DNA of 64,000 bases, taken from the NCBI RefSeq assembly GCF_014490725.1, contig NZ_JACOQL010000001.1:868001-932000 (forward strand), in the 5' to 3' direction. Shown piece after piece: positions 1-7,638 of the stretch. The notes beneath the pieces were generated by a model that did no database searches, had not been told where the DNA came from, and worked only from the letters and a program-made list of their open reading frames with translations. Numbering within the stretch: position 1 is the stretch's first letter; each line of letters begins with the position of its first letter. This DNA comes from Paracoccus amoyensis. GTDB taxonomy: Bacteria; Pseudomonadota; Alphaproteobacteria; Rhodobacterales; Rhodobacteraceae. The position numbers and the translations under genes are program-made.

Positions 1-487
1 GCAGACCGAGCTTCTTTTTCAGCGATCCCGAGATCGCGCCCCGAATGGAGTGCGACCGCCACTCCAGTTTGCCTGCGATCTCTGCGATGGTCGCGCCCTC
101 CGGTGCCTGCACCATGGCGATCAGCTGCGCCTGTTCCGAGCCGTGACGCTGCGCAGCGGCGATGGCCTCAGGCTTGGCGTCCCGCAACCCCGCCATGGCC
201 TTGACCACCAACGAATCGATGCCGATGGCGCCCAGCCCGGCGTCGGTGGCGATCAGCGTAGTGCCCTACCCGTCGCCGGTTTCCCGCCAGAGCGGCTCGC
301 CGCGCCGGATGTTGGCTTCCACTTCGTCGATGAAGCCCAGCTTGATCATCCGGGCGATGGCCATCTTCGCCGCCGCGCCATGCAGCCCGTTGGGTAGCCG
401 CAGGGCGAGATTGCCCGGCCGGGCGCTGGCGCGGGTCAGATCAGGGTCTGGGTGTCGGTGAGTTTGGTCTTGGCGGTCTCCGTTCAT
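1..487 (-). pseudogene. DUF3489-domain protein, broken and cut by left edge
   Basis: Translating the minus strand in pieces gives the recognisable body of a DUF3489 protein: [11 protein letters not shown], then GAAAKMAIARMIKLGF, then PEGATIAEIA and RGAISGSLKKKLGL, which runs off the window. The family is small, phage- and island-associated, and of unknown function; its C-terminal half looks like a winged helix. Three lesions break it. An extra base follows the ATG at 487, so the family frame is out of phase with the start. One base is lost near 439 (LI-stop where LIL is expected). An in-frame TAG sits at 266-268. The call as a dead gene is direct from the sequence; the family name is from recognition of the motif. 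Confidence 0.7.
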
Positions 488-672
488 TGCCGCCGCAAAT
501 CGCGGGCGGCTTCTACGGAGGCAAAATCGTAGATCTGTTTCAGCAGGTTCACCTGATATTCGAGGCTGCCGACATGGCTCCAGTTCAGCCGCTCCGGGTC
601 CGCACCGAAATGGCCCTCGCCGAAGGCCCGCAACCAGTTCAGCATGGCGTCGATTTCGCCTTGGCGCGTCCG
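484..672 (-). pseudogene. Small conserved protein, 3' part only
   Basis: An open minus-strand frame ends in TGA at 484-486, overlapping the DUF3489 start region. It reads [19 protein letters not shown] and then [20 protein letters not shown]. This looks like a genuine, well-composed cytoplasmic protein that usually sits just upstream of DUF3489 genes in related bacteria (recalled, not searched). No start codon or 5' end is visible: near 672 the sequence switches to a plus-strand ABC exporter fragment. It is therefore treated as a truncated gene at a recombination junction. No function is known. Confidence 0.5.
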
Positions 673-1205
673 AAGACGAAAACACGCAAGCGGCCGCGCA
701 GGCCCAGTTGTCTTCCCTGATCCACGCCTTGCCGGACGGTCTTGATACAGTTGTCTGCGAACGCGGCGTGATGCTGTCCGGCGGGCAGCGCCAGCGCGTT
801 GCCATCGCCCGCGCCTTTCTGAAGAATCCGCCGATCATGATACTGGACGAGGCGACCAGCGCACTGGACAGCCAGACCGAACGCGAAATTCAGCAGGCGC
901 TGGACCGGTTGTCAGAGGGTCGTACGACGCCGGTCATCGCCCATCGCCTGGGCACGATCCGCAACGCAGATCGCATCGTGGTGATGCATGAAGAGCGGAT
1001 AGTGGAACCGGGCTCGCATGACGAACCGGTATTGAGGGACGGGGTCTATGCAGGCGTGCCAACTGACGACTGTGAGCAGCAGCCGGGAACAACAACATAC
1101 GCCCCGGCACGAAAAGCGGCGGGAAACATATTGCCCTGTCCGGATTATGCTGACGCTAATGGCAGCTTGCAGCGGGGACTCGCATCTCGCGCCGCACAGG
1201 AATAG
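672..1205 (+). pseudogene. ABC exporter ATPase domain, C-terminal fragment
   Basis: The frame carries the second half of an ABC ATPase: signature [14 protein letters not shown], Walker [13 protein letters not shown] and the H-loop IAHRL, followed by a degenerate tail after GSHDEP. In exporters of the MsbA/LapB type this domain follows six membrane helices and a Walker A motif. None of these are present, because upstream of 672 the DNA belongs to another gene on the opposite strand. After about residue 115 the sequence no longer resembles the family and runs to a stop at 1205. This is a remnant without Walker A and cannot work as an ATPase. Confidence 0.75.
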
Positions 1206-1251
1206 GTTCGGTCAAGCCCGGATTGACATATTTACGACGGAGCCATCTCAC

Positions 1252-1740
1252 TTGTCTGCGCTCAAGCCGAACCCCGCCCGGGAAACCGGGGCGCCGCAAT
1301 TCGACGACCGCGACCCGCGCATCGCTTATAATCGGGTTTTCTTTGCCCTTCTGCGCGTCCAGCGTTGCCTGATGCCGCGGATCGAGAAAAGCCTTGCCCG
1401 CTTCGGCATCCGTCATCCGATCTGGTATGAAATTCTATACGCAGTGGAACAGGCCGGACCCGATGGCGTCCAGATGCTTACCTTGCAGGAGCGCCTCGCG
1501 GTCGCGCAATATTCGCTTTCGCGCCATGTCGACCGGATGGAAAAGGCCGGGCTGATCCGCAGCAAGCCGCTGCCCGGTGCGGGCCGTGCGAAAAGCCTGC
1601 ATCTGACCGATGCGTCGTCCGGGCTGCAGGACGAGGTCTGGCAGGTATATGTCCGCCATATCCAGGACGCCCTCGGTCCGAAAATGACGACGGACGAAGC
1701 CTATGACCTCGTCCGCGTGCTCAACCGTCTCTACGACTGA
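1252..1740 (+). CDS. MarR-family transcriptional regulator
   Basis: The protein (about 162 residues) has the MarR layout: an N-terminal helix YNRVFFALLRVQRCL, a winged helix around LTLQERLAVAQYSLSRHVDRM, the wing with GRAKSLHLTDA, and a C-terminal dimerisation helix. The start is uncertain. I choose TTG at 1252, preceded by ACGGAG about ten bases upstream; an ATG at 1048 in the same frame would overlap the ABC fragment and adds non-family sequence, and ATG at 1371 would cut the first helix. It converges on the TonB-dependent receptor gene. MarR proteins sense small ligands and usually repress nearby genes; the target is not evident here. Confidence 0.75.
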   Translation: MSALKPNPARETGAPQFDDRDPRIAYNRVFFALLRVQRCLMPRIEKSLARFGIRHPIWYEILYAVEQAGPDGVQMLTLQERLAVAQYSLSRHVDRMEKAGLIRSKPLPGAGRAKSLHLTDASSGLQDEVWQVYVRHIQDALGPKMTTDEAYDLVRVLNRLYD

Positions 1741-1742
1741 AA

Positions 1743-3710
1743 TCAGAACTGTTTCGTCAGGACGAGCGAGATATTCCGACCTGGCTCATTAAGCGGTTCG
1801 ACCGATGAGAAATCCTGACCATAGGTCGCGCGGTCGGCATATTCCTTGTCCAGAACATTCTCGATCTGACCCCGGATCACCAACCCGTCAAAGCCGGCGG
1901 GCGTGTATTCTGCAAACAGGTTCAGCACCGCATAACCCGGAATTTCCCGGTCGGCATCAACCTCGGTATCGCTATAACGCTGCGCGGCCTCGATGCTGCC
2001 GCCAACGGTCAGATCATATTGCGCCAACGTATGTTGCGCCTCGATCGCAAAGACACCGCCCAATGGCGCGCCCAGATCGACGGCGGTATAGCTGTCGGTC
2101 CCGGCACCGTCGACTTTCACCTTGCTGCGCGAATAGGACGCGCGCAGGAACCCGTCCGCCCAGCCATAGCCCAGCCCCAGATTGAAACCGCGGCTTTCCA
2201 TATCGGCGCTGTCATTGGCAGCATAGCTGCTGAAGCGCACATCGTCGATCTGGGTCAGGAACAGTTCGCCATCCAGCCGCAGATCGCCCGCGTCGTAGTC
2301 GAAGCCGAGTGCATAGTTTCGCGAGCGCGAAGCGCGCAGCGCCCCATAGTCCCAAGCCGGGTTGAAGATAAAGTTGTCCTCCATCGTCAGCCCCCCAAAG
2401 ACGGTCGAGGCGCCTGCGCGCAGGCTGAGTGTATCGGTCACGGCATAGGAAGCCGAGCCATTGGCGCTGAAGCCCGAGAAGCTATCCTGCCAACCGCTGG
2501 TGCCTTCAAAATCCTGCCGGTCCCAGCGGGCGCCAAACGAGAGCGACAGAGGGTCGGACGGCTCCATCCTGGCCTGCCCGAAGATACCGATATTCTGCGC
2601 GTTTTCGCTGATGCCACTGGTCAGTGCGTCGCTGTAACGGCTTTCGCGGTCGTAATAATCAAGCCCGGCACTGATGCTGTCGGTCGCCGACAGGTGAAAG
2701 CGGTTCTCGGCCTTGACCGAGAAGGTCTTGTTCAACCCGCGGCTGACGCCGTAAGCCGTGTCCAGCGGCTGATCAACGCCGATATCGACCTCGGACCAGC
2801 CGATGGTCACGCGCGGATCCCAGACGCCATCGGCCTGCATATTGCGATAGGACAGCGTATAGGTGCTGCGTTCCGTATCATAGCGGCGCAGCGGGAATGG
2901 CCGTCCGACACCGATTATGTTGGCGCGATAGGGACGCAGGGCGTTATCCTCCATCCGCTGGCCCGACAGTTCGATCCGATGACCTGTATCCGCCTCATAG
3001 GCGAATTTCAGCAGGCCTGCGTTCAAATCGGCGGCGCTTCCCTCGACCACATCGCCGGCGCCGGTTTCATAATCGTCGCCGGTGGCGCGTTTGATATAGG
3101 CCAGCCACTCGAAACCCTGATGCTGCCCCGCCAATGTGACCGATCCCGCCAGCGTGCCGCCATTGCTGCCATAGGAAAGCCGCGCATTGCCGCCCACCGC
3201 CTGCCCGTCCATCAGGACATCGCCTGCATCGACCGTTTCCATGACTACGGCACCGGCCATTGCATTCGGGCCGGCATCCGCAGCGGCGATCCCGGCATCG
3301 ACGCGGACGAATTTCATCAGACCCGGATCGAAGGCATTGGCCGAAACATGGTGGAAGATGCGATTGTTCTGCGCGGCGCCATCGACCGTTACCGCAAGGT
3401 TCAGCATATCGACGCCGTTGACGAAGATCTTCTGCGCGACCGGAATCCCACCGCCCACCGACACCGACGCGATACCGCTGAATAGATCCTTCAGATCCCC
3501 CATCCGTGCACGGTCCAGCTCTGCGTCGGCGACGTATTCGCTGGTCCCCCGATCGGCGGCATTGCCGTCATCGTCACGGGCGCGGATGACGATGGGGTCC
3601 AGCATGATCGCTTGCTCCGACGCGCCCTGCGTCAGGGCAGGCATGGGCATGATACAGATCGGCAGCGCGGAAAGCAGCAAAGCTGCCTTAAACAGACGGT
3701 TCGGGGCCAT
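1743..3710 (-). CDS. TonB-dependent outer-membrane receptor
   Basis: A 655-residue receptor that imports an iron chelate or heme across the outer membrane using TonB energy. It has a signal peptide (hydrophobic stretch LFKAALLLSALPICIM), a TonB-box-like LDPIVIRA at the mature N terminus, a plug domain (DLKDLFSGIASVSVGGG, then AGPNAMAGAVVMET) and a beta barrel ending in Phe (SLVLTKQF), as outer-membrane proteins do. The start is ATG 3710, with GGAG seven bases upstream; the ATG at 3749 has no such site. It lies downstream of tonB on the same strand but 334 bases away, so it probably has its own promoter. The ligand is not certain; the heme locus next door suggests heme or a siderophore. Confidence 0.9.
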   Translation of the reverse strand: MAPNRLFKAALLLSALPICIMPMPALTQGASEQAIMLDPIVIRARDDDGNAADRGTSEYVADAELDRARMGDLKDLFSGIASVSVGGGIPVAQKIFVNGVDMLNLAVTVDGAAQNNRIFHHVSANAFDPGLMKFVRVDAGIAAADAGPNAMAGAVVMETVDAGDVLMDGQAVGGNARLSYGSNGGTLAGSVTLAGQHQGFEWLAYIKRATGDDYETGAGDVVEGSAADLNAGLLKFAYEADTGHRIELSGQRMEDNALRPYRANIIGVGRPFPLRRYDTERSTYTLSYRNMQADGVWDPRVTIGWSEVDIGVDQPLDTAYGVSRGLNKTFSVKAENRFHLSATDSISAGLDYYDRESRYSDALTSGISENAQNIGIFGQARMEPSDPLSLSFGARWDRQDFEGTSGWQDSFSGFSANGSASYAVTDTLSLRAGASTVFGGLTMEDNFIFNPAWDYGALRASRSRNYALGFDYDAGDLRLDGELFLTQIDDVRFSSYAANDSADMESRGFNLGLGYGWADGFLRASYSRSKVKVDGAGTDSYTAVDLGAPLGGVFAIEAQHTLAQYDLTVGGSIEAAQRYSDTEVDADREIPGYAVLNLFAEYTPAGFDGLVIRGQIENVLDKEYADRATYGQDFSSVEPLNEPGRNISLVLTKQF

Positions 3711-3785
3711 GGTCAATCTCCAGCAGGTTAAATGGCTGAGGATGGGCACCCTTGGCTGCCGCGCCTGCTACCAGAACCCCCGTTA

Positions 3786-3801
3786 TCATGCAACTGCATG
3801 A
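3786..3801. promoter_or_regulatory. Operator-like inverted repeat upstream of receptor gene
   Basis: TCATGCA-AC-TGCATGA is a perfect 7-base dyad with a two-base spacer, 76-91 bases upstream of the receptor start at 3710. Its position, size and AT-leaning surroundings fit a binding site for a dimeric regulator controlling the receptor. The regulator is not known; an iron regulator or the MarR protein at 1252-1740 are both possible. Confidence 0.4.
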
Positions 3802-3872
3802 AAGTATTTTGACATCGCCCGCCCCGCGCCAAAGGCACCGCGCCATAGCGGTCAGAGTTTGGGCACAGGCCA

Positions 3873-3998
3873 ATGACACGAAACTTGCTGCAGACAATTC
3901 AGAACCGGCGCATCGTCGAAAGCGCGACAGATGGCCAGACCCCGTATATCAAGTTTGACGAGACACCGGATGGTCGGAACGTAGATGACGACGATTGA
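3873..3998 (+). CDS. Possible 41-residue small protein, unrecognised
   Basis: ATG to TGA frame of 41 codons in the spacer between tonB and the receptor. The peptide begins MTRNLLQTIQNRR, is hydrophilic and ends in four Asp residues (NVDDDD). No signal peptide or membrane segment is seen, and the ribosome-binding site is weak. I do not recognise it. It could be a small soluble protein, a scrap of a larger lost gene, or chance. Confidence 0.2.
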   Translation: MTRNLLQTIQNRRIVESATDGQTPYIKFDETPDGRNVDDDD

Positions 3999-4044
3999 AG
4001 AAATTCAGTTGCAGCAGCGTGAAAGCACTTCCTGCGGGCCCGCG

Positions 4045-4956
4045 TCAGCGTCCTTCGATCCGTACGGAAAAATTGCGGTTCGCGCCCTGTGGGGGGCGTG
4101 GGAACGGGCTTGCTCGCTGGATCAGACGCAGCGCGGCCTGATCCAAGGCGGACGATCCTGAACTGCGGGCAATCGAGACCGATGCAAGACCGCCATTGGC
4201 AGCTATCGTGAAGCTGACCAGTGCCGCGCCGCGGGCATTGACGCGTGGCTTGCCCACGCGGGCCAACTTTTGCATGACAAGGCCGGGATAGTTGCTTGCC
4301 GCTGCATTGCCGTCTGCCTGCTGCTGTCCGCCACTACCACGTTGACGCGCGGTCGCATCGGCTTGGCCGGTGGCCTCACCAGCTCGCGCATTGCGCTGTG
4401 CATTTCCCTGTGCCGGTTTCGCAGCAGCCTGCGACCTTGGCGCGGCCTGCTGCGGCTTGGGCGCAGATTTCGCCTGAGCCTGCGGCCTGGACGCTTGTTC
4501 AACTGTCCTGCTGCGCGGCGTTGGCCGGGCCGAACGGGTCAGGGCGGTGCTGTCCGGGTCCTCGCTCACCAACCGTTCAAAGGGGGTTTGGGCCTCTATC
4601 GGCTGTGGAAGCGTTGGCTCTGGCCGGACGGATGGCACCAGTGTGGCCACCTGCACGGGGGGCGAAGGAATTGCGGGAAGCGGTTCGGTTGGCGTGATCG
4701 GAGAAACCGGGGCGGGATTTTCGGCTTCGATCCGCTGCGGTCGCGCGGCTTCTGTCACATCGGTCGCGTCGGGGGCTTCTGCGCTTAGCGTGCCGGCGGA
4801 CATATCCGCGAAGGCATTGCCAAGCCGGACCTCGGCGGCGCCATTGCCGCCTTCGATCTGAACCTCTTCCCGCGCAACAAGTGCCACGGCAAGCGCGCCG
4901 TGCACAGTAAGTGCCAGCGACAGGGCGACGAGTTTTGCAATGCCCGGGTTCCCCAT
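4045..4956 (-). CDS. tonB: Energy transducer TonB
   Basis: The 303-residue protein spans the periplasm and passes energy from the ExbB-ExbD motor to outer-membrane receptors. It has one N-terminal membrane anchor (KLVALSLALTVHGALAVALV), a long Pro/Ala/Gln-rich middle (about residues 60-215) and a TonB C-terminal domain from about residue 225 (VSFTIAANGGLASVSIARSSG, then FPRPP). It is the last gene of the run 6796-4045, and its start overlaps the stop of the upstream exbD (a GTG three bases further up is an alternative start). The grouping with two exbD and exbB fits a system dedicated to the neighbouring heme and iron receptors. Confidence 0.9.
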   Translation of the reverse strand: MGNPGIAKLVALSLALTVHGALAVALVAREEVQIEGGNGAAEVRLGNAFADMSAGTLSAEAPDATDVTEAARPQRIEAENPAPVSPITPTEPLPAIPSPPVQVATLVPSVRPEPTLPQPIEAQTPFERLVSEDPDSTALTRSARPTPRSRTVEQASRPQAQAKSAPKPQQAAPRSQAAAKPAQGNAQRNARAGEATGQADATARQRGSGGQQQADGNAAASNYPGLVMQKLARVGKPRVNARGAALVSFTIAANGGLASVSIARSSGSSALDQAALRLIQRASPFPRPPQGANRNFSVRIEGR

Positions 4957-5342
4957 CACGGCATCCCGCGTTCGGTCACAATCAGGACACGCTCTGCCCC
5001 AGCCTCGCGCAGCTCCCGCCCCAGGGCGACGAGCGTAGAGGCCGGCACGTCACGGTCGGGTATGATGCGTATATCGGCCCGCGCCTCCTCGGGCAGCGAG
5101 CCGACAAAAGCTGCGGCCGAGCCGATATCGCGACCGCGATTGGTCATCCGGCCGTCAGGATGCAGGACCAGCGCGTCCGCTGGCGCGGTACCTTCGATAT
5201 CTGCAGTCCTGACCAATTGCAGATCCTTGTCCAGCGAAGGCGCAATCGTGCCGGCGACAAGAAAGAAGATCAGCATCAGAAATACGACGTTGATCAGCGC
5301 GATGGTCGGCTCGCTTTCCGATTTGCGGCGGCGGCGGATCAT
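4956..5342 (-). CDS. exbD: ExbD-like stator protein with Asn in place of the key Asp
   Basis: A 128-residue ExbD/TolR-family protein: basic N terminus, one membrane helix (INVVFLMLIFFLVAG) and a periplasmic domain (ALVLHPDGRM, RIIPDRDVPASTL). In ExbD the helix normally carries an Asp (pattern ..IDV...) that is protonated and drives the motor. Here the matching residue is Asn (ALINVVFLM). The neighbouring paralogue at 5339-5719 keeps the Asp. Start ATG overlaps the stop of that paralogue (ATGA), so the two are translationally coupled, which suits a heterodimer. An alternative is that this copy is only structural. Confidence 0.88.
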   Translation of the reverse strand: MIRRRRKSESEPTIALINVVFLMLIFFLVAGTIAPSLDKDLQLVRTADIEGTAPADALVLHPDGRMTNRGRDIGSAAAFVGSLPEEARADIRIIPDRDVPASTLVALGRELREAGAERVLIVTERGMP

Positions 5343-5719
5343 GATGCCTCCAGCACGGTGACGCTGATATTGGGAATGGCACGCAACACCACCAGCAGAT
5401 CGGTCAGCTGTTGGGCCGTAACATCGGCCTGCGCCGCGACAACGACGCGCAGCGGGTCATCGCCGGTCCGGTGCTGCGTCAGCGTGTCTGACAGACTGTC
5501 CATCGCCGCTTCGGCGCCGTTCAGTCGCAGCGATCCGGCTGCCAGCGACAGGAAGACCGGGGGTGCGGTGGATGCCGCGCCGCCGGCGCTGGCCGAGGCG
5601 AATTCGACCTCGGCAAAGCGGCTGAAGGTCGATGACAACATGAAGAACAACAGCAGCAGGAAGATAACGTCGATCAGCGAGGTCAGCGACAAACTGCGTC
5701 TGCGCCGGAGTTTACGCAT
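5339..5719 (-). CDS. exbD: ExbD biopolymer transport protein, Asp-containing copy
   Basis: A 126-residue ExbD-family protein with a basic cytoplasmic tail (MRKLRRRRSLSL), a membrane helix SLIDVIFLLLLFFML holding the conserved Asp, and a periplasmic domain. It works in the inner membrane with ExbB, using the proton gradient to energise TonB. I place the start at ATG 5719, overlapping the exbB stop, rather than 5797, because the longer version adds exbB-overlapping residues before the basic tail and loses the family length. It is the partner of the Asn-bearing paralogue directly downstream. Confidence 0.9.
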   Translation of the reverse strand: MRKLRRRRSLSLTSLIDVIFLLLLFFMLSSTFSRFAEVEFASASAGGAASTAPPVFLSLAAGSLRLNGAEAAMDSLSDTLTQHRTGDDPLRVVVAAQADVTAQQLTDLLVVLRAIPNISVTVLEAS

Positions 5720-6362
5720 GAACCGGAACGCCTTGTGGTTTTTCGGCCCGCTTGTGGCATTCTGGTGCCAGAACGGTATGAATCGCCTTTTGCGCAAGCA
5801 CGCGGTCAGCGTCGATGCGGGCTTCGAACCAGCTTAGGACGGCCACCGTCGGCATGGCCACGGCCAGCCCGACCGCCGTGGTCAGCAGCGCGACCCAGAT
5901 GCCGCCGGCAAGAATTGACGGGTCAACCTGTGCTCCGGCGTCTTGCAGCGCCTGAAAGGCCGTGATCATCCCAAGCACGGTCCCGAAAAGACCCAGAAGC
6001 GGCGCAAGTTGCCCGATTGAGTCGAGCAGACGAAAGCCGCGTTCCAGCCTTGCAAATCGCGTCTCGGCCTCGGCCTCCAGTCGGGCGACGTCTGTCTGGC
6101 CATCGAAGGCCATGGTCACGACCGGCACCAGATAGCTGCGCGACTGATCGATATTCTGGCGCGCCGCGCCACGATCGCCAGCATCCCAGGCGTCAATTGC
6201 CGCGCGCAGGGCCTTGTGCCGCCCGACCCCCGCGACCGAGAATTGCCACAGCTTGTAGAGAACGACGCTCGATACCAGAATCGACAGCACACCAAGCAGC
6301 AGGACGACTGGTCCGCCAAGCTCGAAAATCCGCAACACGGCGTCTTGGATCGTGGACATCAT
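5712..6362 (-). CDS. exbB: ExbB/MotA/TolQ-family proton channel
   Basis: A 216-residue inner-membrane protein with three membrane helices: near residues 18-38 (VVLLLGVLSILVSSVVLYK), 115-135 (LAPLLGLFGTVLGMITAF) and 155-175 (GIWVALLTTAVGLAVAMP). The MotA/TolQ/ExbB core motif GLFGTVLGM and the AVGLAVA helix are clear. It forms the ring around ExbD. It overlaps the upstream exported protein and the downstream exbD by a few bases, which indicates one mRNA. The long cytoplasmic loop between helices one and two (about 60 residues) is usual for the family. Confidence 0.92.
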   Translation of the reverse strand: MMSTIQDAVLRIFELGGPVVLLLGVLSILVSSVVLYKLWQFSVAGVGRHKALRAAIDAWDAGDRGAARQNIDQSRSYLVPVVTMAFDGQTDVARLEAEAETRFARLERGFRLLDSIGQLAPLLGLFGTVLGMITAFQALQDAGAQVDPSILAGGIWVALLTTAVGLAVAMPTVAVLSWFEARIDADRVLAQKAIHTVLAPECHKRAEKPQGVPVHA

Positions 6363-6796
6363 CCCAGCACCTCCACATCCGATTTGCTGAGCAGTTCAAG
6401 GTCGCGGGTGCAGGCATCTGTCGGCACGCCGGGACCCGAGCATGTCTCGGCGCCGTTTATCAGGATCCGACCAAGCGATGCGCAGGCAAGGTCAGGCACA
6501 AGGAACTGCCGCACCCTTGGCCGTTCGGTGGGCAGCGTGCCCAGATCGAACAGGGTCAGCCGCTCGACACGGCCTTCGGTGTCGAACAGCACGGTTTCGT
6601 AAACGGCGCTTTCAATATCGAAGGCATGTCCGTTCTGGATGAGGAAGCTGATCCGGCAGGCATTTTCGACGGGCTCAAGGCTGTTGAGTTCGATCGAAAC
6701 ATGGGCGCCGGGATTGTCCTGCGCGTTGGCGGCGCTTGCGGACAATCCTGCGGCAAGCGCGGCGGCAAGCCGATAATTGATGGTTCTGCGCGGCAT
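6359..6796 (-). CDS. Exported protein of unknown function in the tonB operon
   Basis: 145 residues with a typical signal peptide (LAAALAAGLSASAANA, cleavage near residue 25) and a mature domain rich in beta-strand patterns containing four cysteines (ENACRIS, DLACAS, AETCSG, DACTRD), probably two disulfides in the periplasm. It is the first gene of the exbB-exbD-exbD-tonB run and overlaps exbB. I do not recognise a named family. The context suggests an accessory periplasmic or outer-membrane factor for TonB-linked uptake. Confidence 0.75.
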   Translation of the reverse strand: MPRRTINYRLAAALAAGLSASAANAQDNPGAHVSIELNSLEPVENACRISFLIQNGHAFDIESAVYETVLFDTEGRVERLTLFDLGTLPTERPRVRQFLVPDLACASLGRILINGAETCSGPGVPTDACTRDLELLSKSDVEVLG

Positions 6797-6933
6797 CTTT
6801 GCCTGGCCTCCGATGTTCTGATGCAGATCTGGCGGAGGCTGCGGCCTTTGCTGGACCGGAATTTGGTATCATCCGACAAGCCGGGGATCAATACCCGACT
6901 AAATCACTAAATTTTAACTCGCCGCCCGAGGCG

Positions 6934-7305
6934 TCAGCCCGCGTCACCGCCCTGATCAAGAAATCGAAGCCGGTTGCCGAAGGGGTCGATCACCGTCATT
7001 TCAAGCCCCCAAGGCTGGGGTTCCAACCCCGGCCGCATATTCGGATTCCTTGGCAGAGCCGCGTGAAAATCCCGCAACCCCTCGACATAGACCAGCGCGG
7101 TCGAGCCGGGTGTCGCATCGCCGTGATGTTCGCTCAGGTGCAGGTAAAACGCATCCAGCCGCAAGAACGCATAAAGGGGTGCACCGGGGTGAAAGCGGTG
7201 CTCATTTTCCCAGGCGAACCCCAGCCAGTCGACATAAAAGGCCCGCGCCCGGCCTTCGTCGAAGCTGCGAAAGACCGGCGCCGTGCGAACGGTCCGCATG
7301 GTCAC
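6934..7305 (-). CDS. Glyoxalase/bleomycin-resistance-fold protein
   Basis: 123 residues of the glyoxalase superfamily: PVFRSFDEGRARAFYVDWLG, then LHLSEHHGDATPGS, and the closing DPFGNRLRF. These are the usual landmarks of bleomycin-resistance-like proteins (a paired beta-alpha-beta-beta-beta fold, often metal- or drug-binding). Start is GTG 7305, overlapping the stop of the IsdG-like gene; an ATG lies six bases inside. It is the last gene of the hmuS-to-here run, so it is probably co-expressed with heme uptake. A role in heme or tetrapyrrole handling is only an inference from context. Confidence 0.8.
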   Translation of the reverse strand: MTMRTVRTAPVFRSFDEGRARAFYVDWLGFAWENEHRFHPGAPLYAFLRLDAFYLHLSEHHGDATPGSTALVYVEGLRDFHAALPRNPNMRPGLEPQPWGLEMTVIDPFGNRLRFLDQGGDAG

Positions 7306-7628
7306 GCCGGTTCCTTTGCGTCAATATGCTGGATCGCCGTGAAGCCCTCGAAACGCGGCGCACCCTCATGCAGCTTTCGGGTCTGGCCCGCGCGTGCGTG
7401 CGCGGCCCGGAATTCCTCGCTGGTGGTCCAGGCGCGGAAATGCCCCTCGGACCGCCAGACGGTATGCGAGGCATAGAGAATATTGCCATCCGCTTCTGGC
7501 CCCTTGAGCATATGGAACGACACAAAGCCGTCCATGTCCTGCAACCGGCTTTCGCGGGACAGCCAAAGCTGCTCGAACGCGGCGGCGTTTTCCAGCGGCA
7601 CGGTAAAGCGGTTCATGGCCAGATACAT
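7302..7628 (-). CDS. IsdG-like heme-degrading monooxygenase (ABM fold)
   Basis: A 108-residue antibiotic-biosynthesis-monooxygenase (ABM) fold protein. In IsdG-type enzymes, which open the heme ring and free iron, Asn, Trp and His form the catalytic set. Here Asn6 (AMNRF), Trp67 (FRAWTT) and His77 (AAHAR) sit at nearly the same positions. The gene follows chaN in the heme operon and has a good ribosome site (GGAGAAA) before ATG 7628. The locus already encodes HmuS, so there may be two routes of heme breakdown. Other ABM proteins degrade quinones; the context makes heme more likely. Confidence 0.82.
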   Translation of the reverse strand: MYLAMNRFTVPLENAAAFEQLWLSRESRLQDMDGFVSFHMLKGPEADGNILYASHTVWRSEGHFRAWTTSEEFRAAHARAGQTRKLHEGAPRFEGFTAIQHIDAKEPA

Positions 7629-7638
7629 GGGTTTCTCC

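Larger units (their letters stand above)
3711..4044. other. Intergenic region between tonB and the second receptor
   Basis: 334 bases with no established gene. It should hold the promoter of the minus-strand receptor. It contains a perfect inverted repeat at 3786-3801 (listed separately) and one small plus-strand reading frame at 3873-3998 (listed separately). I see no clear terminator after tonB. Confidence 0.6.

Noticed and set aside
2019-3485. 488-codon frame on the plus strand over the TonB receptor
   Set aside because: Shadow of the receptor; no ribosome site, no family.
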